From: Candidatus Obscuribacterales bacterium
GTDB lineage: Bacteria; Cyanobacteriota; Vampirovibrionia; Obscuribacterales; Obscuribacteraceae
Assembly: GCA_019746975.1 (NCBI GenBank)
Contig: JAIERK010000111.1
Location: 1-61,646, forward strand
Reading direction: 5' to 3'
DNA: 61,646 nucleotides
This document shows positions 18,966 through 28,307 of the stretch, piece after piece (the first letter of the stretch is position 1; every line of letters starts with the position of its first letter). Below the pieces are notes generated by a model. The model had not been told where the DNA came from and ran no database searches. It was given only the letters and a program-made list of their open reading frames with translations. A program made the translations under genes and the position numbers.

Positions 18966-19104
18966 CCTGAAATCAGGAACACAATTTGACTATACATCCT
19001 TGACATTATGGAGCCGTTATCTAATTGTCGAAAACCTTTTGGGAAGAACAAAAATTGCGCTGGTCAGATCCTCTGATGCTCTTAAGCGTTCCCACCGAAT
19101 AAAG

Positions 19105-19142
19105 AGCGCTGGACTTCTGTTGCACTCAGAAAGTCCAGCGCT
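19105..19142 (-). terminator. Strong terminator hairpin
   Basis: The arms AGCGCTGGACTT (19105-19116) and AAGTCCAGCGCT (19131-19142) form a perfect 12-bp stem around a 14-base loop. On the minus strand it is followed by CTTTATT. It lies 8 bp after the stop of the gene at 19150-19557 and is its likely intrinsic terminator. Confidence 0.8.
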
Positions 19143-19149
19143 GACACTG

Positions 19150-19557
19150 CTATTTCTTGAGTTGGATCCGGACACGGTCTTGTACATCAGCTATCGTCGC
19201 CTTCCCCTTCACGACGCCGACATGAAAATAAAATTGCCCGCGCGCCTTGGCCAGGTGCGGATTCAGTTGATCGAGCTCTTTCTGAACAACTTCGTCTGCC
19301 GGGGTGCCGGGATTGGCAGCCACGCGCATCTGGAGAAATTGCCTGAGCCTGGTAGCAGCTTGATTTACTGGAAGTCCATCGAAGCCATCAACCACTCCCT
19401 GTTGCTGACGGTCCAGGCGCGGCAAATCATCGCCACCAGCCATAGGGCTTTCTTCGAAAAGAAATGCTTGCGAAAACAGTCCGCCATCAAAGGCGGTGTC
19501 AGAGAGATTTGAGACAATTGATCGATTTGGATTTAGGTCACCGAATTCGGGGGGCAT
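19150..19557 (-). CDS. Unknown 135-residue protein
   Basis: A small hydrophilic protein beginning MPPEFGDLNPNRS and ending in VQDRVRIQLKK. It contains a helical section (QAATRLRQFLQMRVAA) and a strand pair (GQFYFHVGVVKGKATIADV). AGGAGT lies 9 bases before the ATG, and a strong terminator follows, so it looks like a real gene even though a longer open frame exists on the other strand (19000-19512, no ribosome-binding site). The ribosome-binding site lies inside a hairpin (19566-19589), so translation may be controlled. It follows the TPR membrane protein gene by 69 bp on the same strand. I do not recognise a family. Confidence 0.65.
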   Translation of the reverse strand: MPPEFGDLNPNRSIVSNLSDTAFDGGLFSQAFLFEESPMAGGDDLPRLDRQQQGVVDGFDGLPVNQAATRLRQFLQMRVAANPGTPADEVVQKELDQLNPHLAKARGQFYFHVGVVKGKATIADVQDRVRIQLKK

Positions 19558-19565
19558 AACAACTT

Positions 19566-19589
19566 ACTCCTGTATTAACAGACAGGAGT
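19566..19589 (-). promoter_or_regulatory. Hairpin burying the ribosome-binding site
   Basis: On the minus strand ACTCCTGT and ACAGGAGT form a perfect 8-bp stem around CTGTTAAT. The second arm contains AGGAGT, the apparent Shine-Dalgarno sequence of the gene starting at 19557. No U-tract follows, so it is not a typical terminator. It may block translation until melted or bound. Confidence 0.6.
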
Positions 19590-19626
19590 GTATATGCAGC
19601 TTCTAAGTAATTGTCGACGGAAATCA

Positions 19627-22032
19627 CTACTTTTCTAGCTTCGATTTCACCTTCGCTAGATTCTCGCTAGCCAGGACGTAGTTGGGATCGATCTCCAGCG
19701 CCTTTTCGAAATCGCTTGTGGCCTCGTCGTTTTTGCCAAGCTGCATCAAAACATAGCCGCGATCGTTATAGAACTCCTTTCGCTTCGGATCGAGCTTGAT
19801 TGCTCGATTGTAGTCCTCGAGACCATCGGCATTGTGCCCCATGCGATATCGAGCAAGTCCTCTCGAGAAATATAGGTCTGGTTCTTCGCCACAGGCAGTC
19901 AGTGCAACGGTTATCGCGGCCTCAGCCTTATCGTTGTGCCCCATTTCCATGTAGGTCGTGCACATCTGCTTGTAGGCTGGTTGATAAGTAGGTCTGAGTT
20001 TAACCACACTTTCGAAGTCTTTGATGGCCGCACTATCATCCTTGGATCCAGCCAAGCTTATTCCTCGACCGTAAAGGGCATCAGGATCGTCTGGTTTTAC
20101 AGACAAAATTCGGTTGTATTCTTTGACAGCGCCATCAAAATCGTTAAGCATATACCTGACCGCTGCCAGATCGATAGTCACATCCTGGTTAGTGGGCGAA
20201 ATCTTAGCAGCGAGTTCGAGGTCTTTGAGGGCATCATCATATCGTTGCAACTTATTGAGCACTCGGCCTCTGCCATGTAAGGCCTTCACTGTTTTCCTGG
20301 CATCGACGGCCGCATTGTAGTACGCCAGCGATTCCGCGTAATTCTTGTCTTTCTCCTCATTAAGTGCAAACTTCAGCGCTTCTTTCGGATCGACCTTTTT
20401 CCCCGGAGTAGCTTCAACCTTTTCCGTGGTGGCTTCTGGCTCGACAGTAGGAGAGAGCGCTTCATCAGAGGGAGCTGGCGCTTCCTCCTTATGTAAGTTC
20501 CCAGGACCGGATTTGACGGTGTCGTACATCAAGGCAAAGCCAGCAATACAGAGAATTAGGACAGACGCAGCAGTGAAGCCGCGCTTCTTCCACAGATCTT
20601 TTTTAGAGCGGATTGGACCAACATTTTCGCTGGAATATTCGTTCTCAGGTTGATCCTCGATTGAGGGAATTTCCTCTTGAGCGCCGTTATCTCCGATGAC
20701 AGGTGGCGCGTTGCCTATAGCTCGTTCTAGGAAAGGCGACTTGACTCTAGGACTGGAATTCCTGAGGTTGCCACTGTGGGTAGTGCTATCAAGTGCAGGC
20801 AAGGGTCCGGTATCGATTGTACTCGAACGCTTCGAAGGCTCAGACAAATCAAAAGTTTGTGCTCCTTGCCCGACGGCTTCACCAGCCGTACACTCTTCGC
20901 TGTCGTCACGACCAATTCCATTTGACCCTAATACGGAATTTGAATGCGGTTTTTGAATTGATAGATCTTTAGCAACGGAATTGGAAATTGATCCTGTCGG
21001 CGTCGAGCGCTGGTCGACAGGTTCGGCGGCTCGATGTTGCTCATCCTGCAAACTCTGAGGATCAAGCGAACTGCCTGAATGGACGAGTTGGTTAGCCGGA
21101 CTCGTTTGATTTTCAAAGGCCGTCACCGAGGGCTGCGGACCTGCCGAAGAAATCGACACAGGAATGGCATTTACCTGAAGGGCCTCCTCAATGTCGGCGA
21201 TTGGCATGGTATGTGTTGCCCCTTTCTCCACTCCTTTGCTGTTCCGCTCCTCGGAGAAATCGACAAAGGCTCCATGCGTTACCAGACGCGCCTCGTCGAC
21301 CACCCAGTAGGTGGACGGTCGAGCCGGGCTGGGAGCCACAGAAACATCGACCGCATGCGCGCTGATGTCCTGATTGCTACGACCTGAAGAAGGCAACAAC
21401 TCGAACACAGGAATTGCATTCTGGGAAACCAGTGCATCGTAGTAGCTAGAAGGCTGCTGGCGCTCCAATTCGGACTCGGCGAATCGAGACACTTCGGATA
21501 TGTGACGATGAAATCCCAATTCCTGTACATCAACTGTTCCCAGGCTCTCCATATTCGGCAACTGACTGGCGGCAGCGTCTGAGCTCACGGCGTCGCAATC
21601 AAAGCTGGATGTGGCCAGCATCTCAATCGCCAGACTTGCCGATGCCAAATCAGGGCGGAGCGGAGCAATACTTGAATCGCCGGCTGGATTAGAGGGCGGT
21701 TGCGTATGTGATCCGACTGAAACCGGGGTCAAGGTAACGGGGACCGCGCCGGTTTGACCCGGGTCAGGTCTGGAATCTACGATTGCTCCAGACAACTCTG
21801 CCCTGGTGTCCCACTCCTGAGTGACAGTGGAAGTTACATCGCGTCGCTTACTGCGAACCTCGGATATACGAGGGATGAACTTTTCATCCGACTCGTTATC
21901 ACTTGATTCCGGCTGGCCTACGACGGAAAGGTGCGACGCCTTGTCGGCAGCCGACTTTGGCCCCGCACTGCTGTGGGGCAGTCCGCTAAGACGCGAGTCC
22001 TTGTGGGAGGATTTTTCTTCGGGCGAATTCAT
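19627..22032 (-). CDS. Membrane-anchored TPR protein with long disordered N-terminus
   Basis: An 801-residue protein. The first 490 residues are Ser/Pro/Glu-rich and look disordered, with no enzyme motif. One membrane helix follows (GFTAASVLILCIAGFALMY, about 500-518), preceded by KKDLWKKR, which predicts an in-to-out topology with the disordered part in the cytosol. After an acidic Pro-rich linker come about seven TPRs (about 565-800; for example AKISPTNQDVTIDLAAVRYM and AIKLDPKRKEFYNDRGYVLM). A scaffolding role at the envelope is likely. The long N-terminus could be a target of the Ser/Thr kinases encoded on either side, but that is inference only. The ATG at 22032 has no strong ribosome-binding site. 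Confidence 0.8.
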   Translation of the reverse strand: MNSPEEKSSHKDSRLSGLPHSSAGPKSAADKASHLSVVGQPESSDNESDEKFIPRISEVRSKRRDVTSTVTQEWDTRAELSGAIVDSRPDPGQTGAVPVTLTPVSVGSHTQPPSNPAGDSSIAPLRPDLASASLAIEMLATSSFDCDAVSSDAAASQLPNMESLGTVDVQELGFHRHISEVSRFAESELERQQPSSYYDALVSQNAIPVFELLPSSGRSNQDISAHAVDVSVAPSPARPSTYWVVDEARLVTHGAFVDFSEERNSKGVEKGATHTMPIADIEEALQVNAIPVSISSAGPQPSVTAFENQTSPANQLVHSGSSLDPQSLQDEQHRAAEPVDQRSTPTGSISNSVAKDLSIQKPHSNSVLGSNGIGRDDSEECTAGEAVGQGAQTFDLSEPSKRSSTIDTGPLPALDSTTHSGNLRNSSPRVKSPFLERAIGNAPPVIGDNGAQEEIPSIEDQPENEYSSENVGPIRSKKDLWKKRGFTAASVLILCIAGFALMYDTVKSGPGNLHKEEAPAPSDEALSPTVEPEATTEKVEATPGKKVDPKEALKFALNEEKDKNYAESLAYYNAAVDARKTVKALHGRGRVLNKLQRYDDALKDLELAAKISPTNQDVTIDLAAVRYMLNDFDGAVKEYNRILSVKPDDPDALYGRGISLAGSKDDSAAIKDFESVVKLRPTYQPAYKQMCTTYMEMGHNDKAEAAITVALTACGEEPDLYFSRGLARYRMGHNADGLEDYNRAIKLDPKRKEFYNDRGYVLMQLGKNDEATSDFEKALEIDPNYVLASENLAKVKSKLEK

Positions 22033-22080
22033 TAGGATTGGAATACTAAGGAAGAGGAATCTCTTGTATTTAAGCTTGCG

Positions 22081-22380
22081 TCAAATGTGCCCATTCGTCA
22101 ACTTGGCAACCTCAATATCCAAAGGATTTTTTTCCATTTCCCGCAAAACAACTAATGATTCAGCTGTTTTTCGGTTGTCCGCTCGAGTTAATTGAGTGGC
22201 ATACCACTGATTAAGACCGGGATTATCCAGAATAATCTCGGGAAAACCGGGTAAAGTTGAATTTTTTGTTGCGATGAAGAAATCGAAATTTAATTGATTT
22301 TGAATGATCCTGTACCAGCCCCGATCGTTCGAATTAGGCTCGGCATGGCGCTTTTCACAGACGAGACAGCTTTTGAGCAT
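22081..22380 (-). CDS. Possible small unknown protein
   Basis: A 99-residue frame starting MLKSCLVCEKRHAEPNSNDR. An N-terminal CxxC could bind zinc. The middle is aromatic (GWYRIIQNQLNFDFF) and the end is charged. It lies 48 bp before the TPR membrane protein on the same strand and is divergent from the HtrA gene. No good ribosome-binding site is seen before the ATG at 22380, and the frame extends to a TTG at 22395. Composition is plausible for a real small gene, but the evidence is thin. Confidence 0.45.
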   Translation of the reverse strand: MLKSCLVCEKRHAEPNSNDRGWYRIIQNQLNFDFFIATKNSTLPGFPEIILDNPGLNQWYATQLTRADNRKTAESLVVLREMEKNPLDIEVAKLTNGHI

Positions 22381-22489
22381 CGAGGGAGCAAACAATCCAA
22401 AACTCCGTCCATTTAGTGATAATAGGTCTCAGGGAAGGACAACCCTGAAAGGACCCCGTGTCGGGAACAGTTAATCCTAACAAAGCGAG

Positions 22490-23689
22490 ATGAAAATGAA
22501 AGGCAGAATTCGCGACTCAAAAGGCAAGTTTCACGCACCGTCATTGGTGCTTGGTGTCGTGATAACAGGCGGCGCAGCAGCAGCGCTCTGGTATGGAGGA
22601 GTGTTACCAGGTAAGTTTAACCCGCCCGGCAAACCTCCCGTCGCAACGACTTCTCCGGCTGACTCAGTAACTCCAATCAGCCCAACAAAGATGATGATGC
22701 TGGGAGAGAACACCATATCCGATATCGCCAGTGATGCCAGCTTGAGTGTAGTCAACATCGACATCAAAAAGACGATCCAGCTTAACTCGCCTTTCGGCAT
22801 GATCATGCCTGGTTTTGGAATGGTCGATCCGCACTCTGTGTCGCCGAAGGCTCTCCAGGTTGGCTCTGGTTCCGGCTTGATTCTAAGGAAGGATGGATAC
22901 ATCCTCACGAACAACCACGTCATCCAATCAGCCGACGACATAATGGTCACGTTAAGCGACAAAAGAAAATTCAAAGGCAAGGTAGTCGGACGTGACGCCT
23001 TCACCGACCTAGCACTTGTAAAAATCGACGCTAAGAATTTGCCTTCTGCGAAGTTAGGAACGAGCAAGAGCCTAAGGCCTGGCGACTGGGCGATCGCCAT
23101 AGGCAGTCCACTGGGATTGGATCATACGGTTACGCTCGGAATCGTGAGTGCACTCGGCCGCTCCCTCAGCGAAATCAGCAGCCTCAATAATGTCGAGCTC
23201 ATTCAGACCGACGCCGCAATCAACCCCGGCAATTCCGGCGGGCCGCTGTTGAACATCCATGGAGAAGTAATCGGCATCAATACTGCCATTCGTCAGGACG
23301 GTCAAAACATCGGATTTGCCATCCCTGTGGACGTGTTCAGAGGCGTCGCCGAAGAGCTCCTCAACAAAGGTAAAGTCGCCCGTGCTTATGTTGGTGTGTA
23401 CATGCAACCGCTGGACAAGAGACTGGCTAAGTCGCTTGGACTAACGGAAGATCTCAAAGGAGTCTTAGTTGCTGGAGTCGCAGCAGAGAGCCCCGCTCAG
23501 CAAGCCGGACTAAAACCTGGCGATATTATTCAGCGAGTCGATGGTGCAGAAGTAGATACAAGTCAGAAAGTTCAGTCGTTGGTAAGACAACACAAGCCTG
23601 GCGAGCAATTGGACTTCCTCATCTTAAGAGAAGGCAAGCTCACCCCCATCGAAGTTACGGTAGCGGACTACCCGCAAGAAGAAGGATAG
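22490..23689 (+). CDS. htrA: HtrA/Deg-family serine protease with PDZ domain
   Basis: A 399-residue envelope protease. An N-terminal signal anchor (about 17-40) leads to a Pro/Thr-rich linker. The trypsin-like domain (about 75-290) has the complete triad: H143 in NNHVI, D173 in FTDLALV and S249 in GNSGGP. One PDZ domain follows (about 300-395; GVLVAGVAAESPAQQAGLKPGDII). It would degrade or refold damaged proteins in the periplasm. The length matches one-PDZ members such as DegS or the cyanobacterial HhoA/HhoB type. ATG at 22490 is preceded by AAGCGAG. It is transcribed alone, divergent from the small frame at 22380. Confidence 0.93.
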   Translation: MKMKGRIRDSKGKFHAPSLVLGVVITGGAAAALWYGGVLPGKFNPPGKPPVATTSPADSVTPISPTKMMMLGENTISDIASDASLSVVNIDIKKTIQLNSPFGMIMPGFGMVDPHSVSPKALQVGSGSGLILRKDGYILTNNHVIQSADDIMVTLSDKRKFKGKVVGRDAFTDLALVKIDAKNLPSAKLGTSKSLRPGDWAIAIGSPLGLDHTVTLGIVSALGRSLSEISSLNNVELIQTDAAINPGNSGGPLLNIHGEVIGINTAIRQDGQNIGFAIPVDVFRGVAEELLNKGKVARAYVGVYMQPLDKRLAKSLGLTEDLKGVLVAGVAAESPAQQAGLKPGDIIQRVDGAEVDTSQKVQSLVRQHKPGEQLDFLILREGKLTPIEVTVADYPQEEG

Positions 23690-23901
23690 GTTTCCCCCCT
23701 GGCGGTCGTCTATTCAACTCGGAGTGGATTTTATCGACTTAGCGGCGGAAAACTTGCCAAAAGCCGCTAGTTTCTCAACGGCGTCTAATTTGATAGCGGA
23801 TAAAACTCAGCGAAGGCACTTACCAAAAGTGCTTCGTTCTCAAAAGAGTTTTTCCGATACCGAGTTAAATTCAGCGATCGCACTTGCCAGTCTTAAAAGA
23901 A

Positions 23902-23924
23902 GGAGGCACCAGGTTGGTGCCTCC
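23902..23924 (-). terminator. Terminator of the exported TPR gene
   Basis: GGAGGCACC and GGTGCCTCC form a perfect 9-bp stem around a 5-base loop. On the minus strand it is followed by TTCTTTT. It lies 26 bp after the stop of the gene at 23950-25875. Confidence 0.85.
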
Positions 23925-23949
23925 CAATGATTTGTTAGAGTGCGAGCGC

Positions 23950-25875
23950 TTAGCCGGCTTTGTTCTTCTGCTCTTTCTGAGCCATTTCTGCTGATTTCTC
24001 TCTGAGCTTACCGATTTGTTGACGCATTTTTTCTGCGTCTTTGGTCGGCAGATCGGTCTTCAATACCAGGTAGTTTTCATACTGCATCGCCGACTCGGCA
24101 AGGTTTGCAGAAGACGGCTTTTTCTTCTTCTCTAGAGCACGAGCCAATCCGACGCGGGCATCGGCATACTTGGGATTGACGGCGACAGCTTGACGATAGC
24201 GATCAAGGGCGCCGTCCCATTGATTCTTCTTCGCCAATTCATCAGCAACCTTGGTGTCATCAACCGCCGACTTTCTCAATCGCGTTACTTCGTTGAGTCC
24301 GCGCTGAACGCGATCGGGGCTGCCCGAGAGACTTTGAGCTTTTTTGTATGCGGCCTCGGCATCATCGAGATCTTTGATCATCAAAGCAACATCGCCGACG
24401 GCAAAAGACTGCTTCGAATCGTTCAAGCGCCCGATCACTTCTTGCATGTATTGCGAGCACTGTTGGAAGTTGCCCTGGGCCATTAGGGCCTCTGCGGCGG
24501 CGACCTTCTCACCGTCGTTCTGGGGTGTACCCAGCTTCGCAAGATCCGGTTTCGTTCCTGACAGGGACATCAACTTAGCCTGGGACAGGCGAAGTTCCAT
24601 GTCATCTGCATTCAACTTGATCGCCTCATCCAGAGTCTTGAGAGCGGCTTCGTAATCATTAGAGGCAAGGAGCGCTCCAACAGCGGCTTTCTGCGCCTTC
24701 AAGTAAAGAGCCTGGCTGAGACCTTTGACGGCCCGGTTGTCGTTAGGGCTCATCTGAAGGATTGTTCTGTAACCCTTAATCGCATCATCAGCCTTCTCCA
24801 GCTTGAGCGCGAGATCAGCGATGCGTTGACGCAAGTCTATGTTATAAGGCATCTGGGTCAAACCCGATCTGAGATCAGCAATGGCAAGCTCCAGATCTCC
24901 GCGGTTTTCTCTGATATCAGCGATGCGAAGATACGGCTCTGCATTCTCAGGTTTGATCAAAATTGACTGTTGATACTCTTTGAGGGCAGCAACTTCGTTG
25001 CCCTGTCTTTGATAAGCTTCGCCCAGAGCAATGCGGACGGGCCAGCTATTTGGAAACTGATACAGCGATGTGTTTAACTCTTTGATCGCCTCGTCGACTC
25101 TGCCCTCTTTCAGGAGCGTCGCCCCCAAACCGAAGTGAGCGCTGGAATTGCCGGAGTTGAGATCGATAGAACGAGTGAAGTTTTCCTGCGCTTCAGCCAG
25201 GCTGTTTTGCAGAAGTTTGATATGACCCAACTGGTTGTAGGCATTTGAATGTTGCGGGTCGAGCGAGATCGCAGTGCGGAATTCGCTTGCCGCTTGATCG
25301 TCTTTGCCCTGCTCTTTGTAGGTCTGCCCGAGAGTAAAATGAGCTTCAGCCGAAGCTGGCGACAGCCTCACGGCTTGCTGTGAATACTCTTCAGCTTGCT
25401 TGAGGAACGACTCCTTGTTGGACCGGATTGTACCGGAGGAAGATTGAAGGCGATTGAGAATAATGGTTGCCTTGCCTGCGTAGGCGAGGGAGTTGTTTGG
25501 GTCCTGGCGCAGGACGCGCTCGAACATTTCGTCAGCACCATCGAGCTTGAACTGCTTGGCCAGCGCGATACCAAGTCCAGCCATGGAGTTGACGTCGCCA
25601 GGATTGCTGACCAGCGCCTCACGAAATGTCTCCTCTGCATCGGAATATTTGCCCTGCGAGAGCAGCTTGTCCGCGGGTCGAGCATTGTGTTGAACCCCGC
25701 CTGTCAGATCGATATCTGGAGACACAGTCTTTTTTGCTTCCGAGTAAGAACTTGTGCCGGAGTAGGAACCGCCACCCGGAACTGGAACTTGCGCCCGCCC
25801 GGACCCGGCCAACAGCCAGCTCATGGTGAGGGCCTGAGTGCCAATCAGTAGGTTACGTTTGAGTTTCTTAGACAC
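23950..25875 (-). CDS. Exported TPR protein
   Basis: A 641-residue protein. A Sec signal peptide (KKLKRNLLIGTQALTMSWLL, cleavage near GRAQ) is followed by a Gly/Ser-rich linker. About fourteen TPRs fill residues 65-620, many near consensus (ALVSNPGDVNSMAGLGIALA, AISLDPQHSNAYNQLGHIKL). The tail is Lys/Glu-rich. It is probably a periplasmic scaffold. I chose the GTG at 25875 because AGGAG lies 8 bases upstream and it opens the signal peptide; the frame is open to 25959, but that extension spoils the signal. A good terminator follows at 23902-23924. Its partners are unknown. Confidence 0.85.
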   Translation of the reverse strand: MSKKLKRNLLIGTQALTMSWLLAGSGRAQVPVPGGGSYSGTSSYSEAKKTVSPDIDLTGGVQHNARPADKLLSQGKYSDAEETFREALVSNPGDVNSMAGLGIALAKQFKLDGADEMFERVLRQDPNNSLAYAGKATIILNRLQSSSGTIRSNKESFLKQAEEYSQQAVRLSPASAEAHFTLGQTYKEQGKDDQAASEFRTAISLDPQHSNAYNQLGHIKLLQNSLAEAQENFTRSIDLNSGNSSAHFGLGATLLKEGRVDEAIKELNTSLYQFPNSWPVRIALGEAYQRQGNEVAALKEYQQSILIKPENAEPYLRIADIRENRGDLELAIADLRSGLTQMPYNIDLRQRIADLALKLEKADDAIKGYRTILQMSPNDNRAVKGLSQALYLKAQKAAVGALLASNDYEAALKTLDEAIKLNADDMELRLSQAKLMSLSGTKPDLAKLGTPQNDGEKVAAAEALMAQGNFQQCSQYMQEVIGRLNDSKQSFAVGDVALMIKDLDDAEAAYKKAQSLSGSPDRVQRGLNEVTRLRKSAVDDTKVADELAKKNQWDGALDRYRQAVAVNPKYADARVGLARALEKKKKPSSANLAESAMQYENYLVLKTDLPTKDAEKMRQQIGKLREKSAEMAQKEQKNKAG

Positions 25876-26450
25876 GACATTTCTCCTAACTTGAAATTCG
25901 AACCGACAAAACGCACTGGTGGTGCGATCAAACCGCTGTGCCACGAGGTAGCTGGTCACCGAGGGTCAGCGCACAGACTGTCGCCAAAAGAGTTCGCAGG
26001 GATAAGATTCTATACAAATAAGCCATTCGAATCATTGAGCAACAACTAATCAAGCGCTACCCACCCCAAAATCGAAGAGTCTCAACGCTCGAACCGTAGG
26101 TAAGGAGACGGTCCGGCCTTGCTTACACGAGCTTTTCGATTCTACTTAATCAGGGCCCAAACCTACTTAACGAATGTATACGCGTATTCGCGTACTACTT
26201 TAGAGCGATTTACAGGCGCTGGCGCGAGGTTTACACTGGATGTGGCGGCTCATCACGACTTTTTGGTCGATTTGGCATTCGGCGAGTTTCTTGCTTCGCT
26301 TACTACGTTATTGAAAAAATTGCAGTCCGACAAAAATATTTGGGCATAAGCCTGGAAGAAGTCATCGTACTTTTATTTTAAGGCGTAGGCGGTAGAGAAA
26401 CAACGACTTTGCTGACTGGCATCACCGGCGGTGGCTACCGCAGAGGACAA
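25876..26450. other. Divergent intergenic region
   Basis: It separates the exported TPR gene from the second kinase and should hold both promoters. The only structured motif seen is the inverted repeat TACGCG-TATT-CGCGTA at 26179-26194. A plus-strand frame at 26119-26349 has no ribosome-binding site and is probably spurious. Confidence 0.4.
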
Positions 26451-28307
26451 ATGGATCTTCAAGAACAACCACAAGATCAGCCTCGACAGGACAACAATGT
26501 GTTAGCCGCGGAGTTCAAACAAGTGGCCAAGTTTCCGCGTGAGGCTAGTGGTACGTTTGCGGGACGATATGAAATCGTCGAGAAGATAGGTATAGGCGGC
26601 ATGGCCGCGTTGTACAAGGTCAGAGACTTGATTGCAGGAGACGAGCTCGCAATCAAGATCATCCGGCCGGAGATCGCCAGCAATGATGAAATTCACAAGC
26701 GCTTTCGCCAGGAGGCCCGAGCGGCTCGCGACCTCAATCACCCAAACATCGTAAGCGTTCATACCTACGATATTTCCGAGGGTGTTCCTTACATCATCAT
26801 GGATTTCGTCGATGGAATCGATCTCGGAAAAGTATTGCGAAAATCCGGTCCTCTTGCCGTCCCCCTCTTCTTCCCTATTTTTGTTCAAGTCACAGGTGCG
26901 CTTGTTCATGCTCATTCCAGAGGCGTAGTTCATCGTGACGTCAAACCGAGCAACATTCTGATAACAACCACAGCCGATGGCGAGGTCAGAGTGAAGCTAG
27001 TAGACTTCGGCATCGCCAAGTTGCTCTATCCCACGGCCGGCGACGAAGATACCCATGTCCTGACGCAGCCAGGTCAGACAATGGGTAGCCCTTCCTACAT
27101 GAGTCCTGAGCAAGTCCAGGGGAAATTAGTAGATGCCCGATCAGACATCTATTCGCTTGGTTGTGTCATGTTCGAGGCTATCGCCGGTCGACTTCCCTTC
27201 GTGGCGGATAGCGCCCTGCAATTGGCGATGAATCATGTCTACAATCAACCGATAAATCTCAAAAAGGTGACAAAGAACTGCCCGCTCCACCTGGATCGCA
27301 TCGTCTCACACTGCCTAGAGAAAGAGCCGGACAATCGCTATCAGAATATGTTCGATCTACGCTCCGATCTCCAATTGATCGCACAGGGAAAAGAACCGCT
27401 GTTGCGAACGGCCAACACAACCAGCTCCACCCCCATTCATGAAGATTGGCTGGAAGTTTTCAAGAAGGATGCTCCCAAAGACTTTACTAGCGTTTTTAAA
27501 GGTCGGCTCTCCTACGATGTAAGGCTCAACAACATACTCGAGCAGATCAACGAGTTAGGTTATCCAGGTGACTCGATTCTCAAGCTCCAATCACAGAATC
27601 CTCCTTACACCGGCGTTATCATAATTCGGGACGGTAGAAAGGTAGTGTCGGCCCGCCTTCAAAGCGATCGAGTCACGACAGGATATGAAGCACTTCGAAA
27701 GCTTGTCGCTACGGCAGATGGCGAATTTCACTATTTCACCATTCAACGCGATGATTTCGGTCTGCCCGATACCTCGTTCATGCTTAATTTGAAATACATC
27801 CTGTCCCTCTATCCCAACCTGCCCGAGTCGCCAATGCAACTCGAGGATGAAAATGCGATTCGCGATCTGGTCTTCGCCGTCGAGTCGAATACTAGGACAG
27901 ACTGGGATGAAGTGACTCCGATCGATCGTCTCATGGACGACATGGATGGCAGAGACGATCGCTGGCGACCAATGGGGGCATTGAAGGACAGCACCCCCAC
28001 ACCGGACTTCTTGAGCCGCGAACAGCTGGTCGATGCCCTGGCGCGCGAAGCAGCAGCCCGGTCAACCACTACATCACAGCAAAGCACATTCAAGCGCATG
28101 CTTAGACGCTTGGTGAAGCGCGGCACAGGCATCGTGATGGTAATCGTGTTCCTTCTTGCCATGGTGAGCATGGGTACGGTCATCGTCAAACAGACATGGA
28201 AAGGTGCAGGCTCAACCAAGTCTCAGGTTCGCAAAAAACGCCCTTCCAAGCGTTCTAGACGACACAGCCATAATTTCATACAAGAATCCGATCAGTTTCG
28301 ATCGTAA
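26451..28307 (+). CDS. Ser/Thr protein kinase with DUF4388-like domain
   Basis: A 618-residue Hanks-type kinase. The kinase domain (about 40-305) has IGIGGMAALYKV, K69 in LAIKII, HRDVKPSNIL (D163) and DFGIAK (D185), so it should be active. Residues about 345-450 match the pattern of DUF4388/PatA N-terminal domains (ILKLQSQNPPYTGVIIIRDG, then an A-L-x-x-L helix and DGEFHYF). One membrane helix near the C-terminus (about 565-588) is followed by a very basic tail ending HSHNFIQESDQFRS. Here the kinase and the PatA-like module are on the same side of the membrane. ATG at 26451 is preceded by GAGGA. The 3' end overlaps the converging small gene by 16 bp. Confidence 0.9.
   Translation: MDLQEQPQDQPRQDNNVLAAEFKQVAKFPREASGTFAGRYEIVEKIGIGGMAALYKVRDLIAGDELAIKIIRPEIASNDEIHKRFRQEARAARDLNHPNIVSVHTYDISEGVPYIIMDFVDGIDLGKVLRKSGPLAVPLFFPIFVQVTGALVHAHSRGVVHRDVKPSNILITTTADGEVRVKLVDFGIAKLLYPTAGDEDTHVLTQPGQTMGSPSYMSPEQVQGKLVDARSDIYSLGCVMFEAIAGRLPFVADSALQLAMNHVYNQPINLKKVTKNCPLHLDRIVSHCLEKEPDNRYQNMFDLRSDLQLIAQGKEPLLRTANTTSSTPIHEDWLEVFKKDAPKDFTSVFKGRLSYDVRLNNILEQINELGYPGDSILKLQSQNPPYTGVIIIRDGRKVVSARLQSDRVTTGYEALRKLVATADGEFHYFTIQRDDFGLPDTSFMLNLKYILSLYPNLPESPMQLEDENAIRDLVFAVESNTRTDWDEVTPIDRLMDDMDGRDDRWRPMGALKDSTPTPDFLSREQLVDALAREAAARSTTTSQQSTFKRMLRRLVKRGTGIVMVIVFLLAMVSMGTVIVKQTWKGAGSTKSQVRKKRPSKRSRRHSHNFIQESDQFRS

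Noticed and set aside
19000..19512. A 170-residue plus-strand frame, longer than the minus-strand gene over the same DNA
   Set aside because: It starts at TTG without a ribosome-binding site, whereas the minus-strand gene has AGGAGT at good spacing and a strong terminator directly after its stop.
23724..23930. A 68-residue frame after the HtrA gene
   Set aside because: It ends inside the terminator hairpin of the opposite gene, the GTG start has its only GGAG one base away, and no recognisable protein features are seen.
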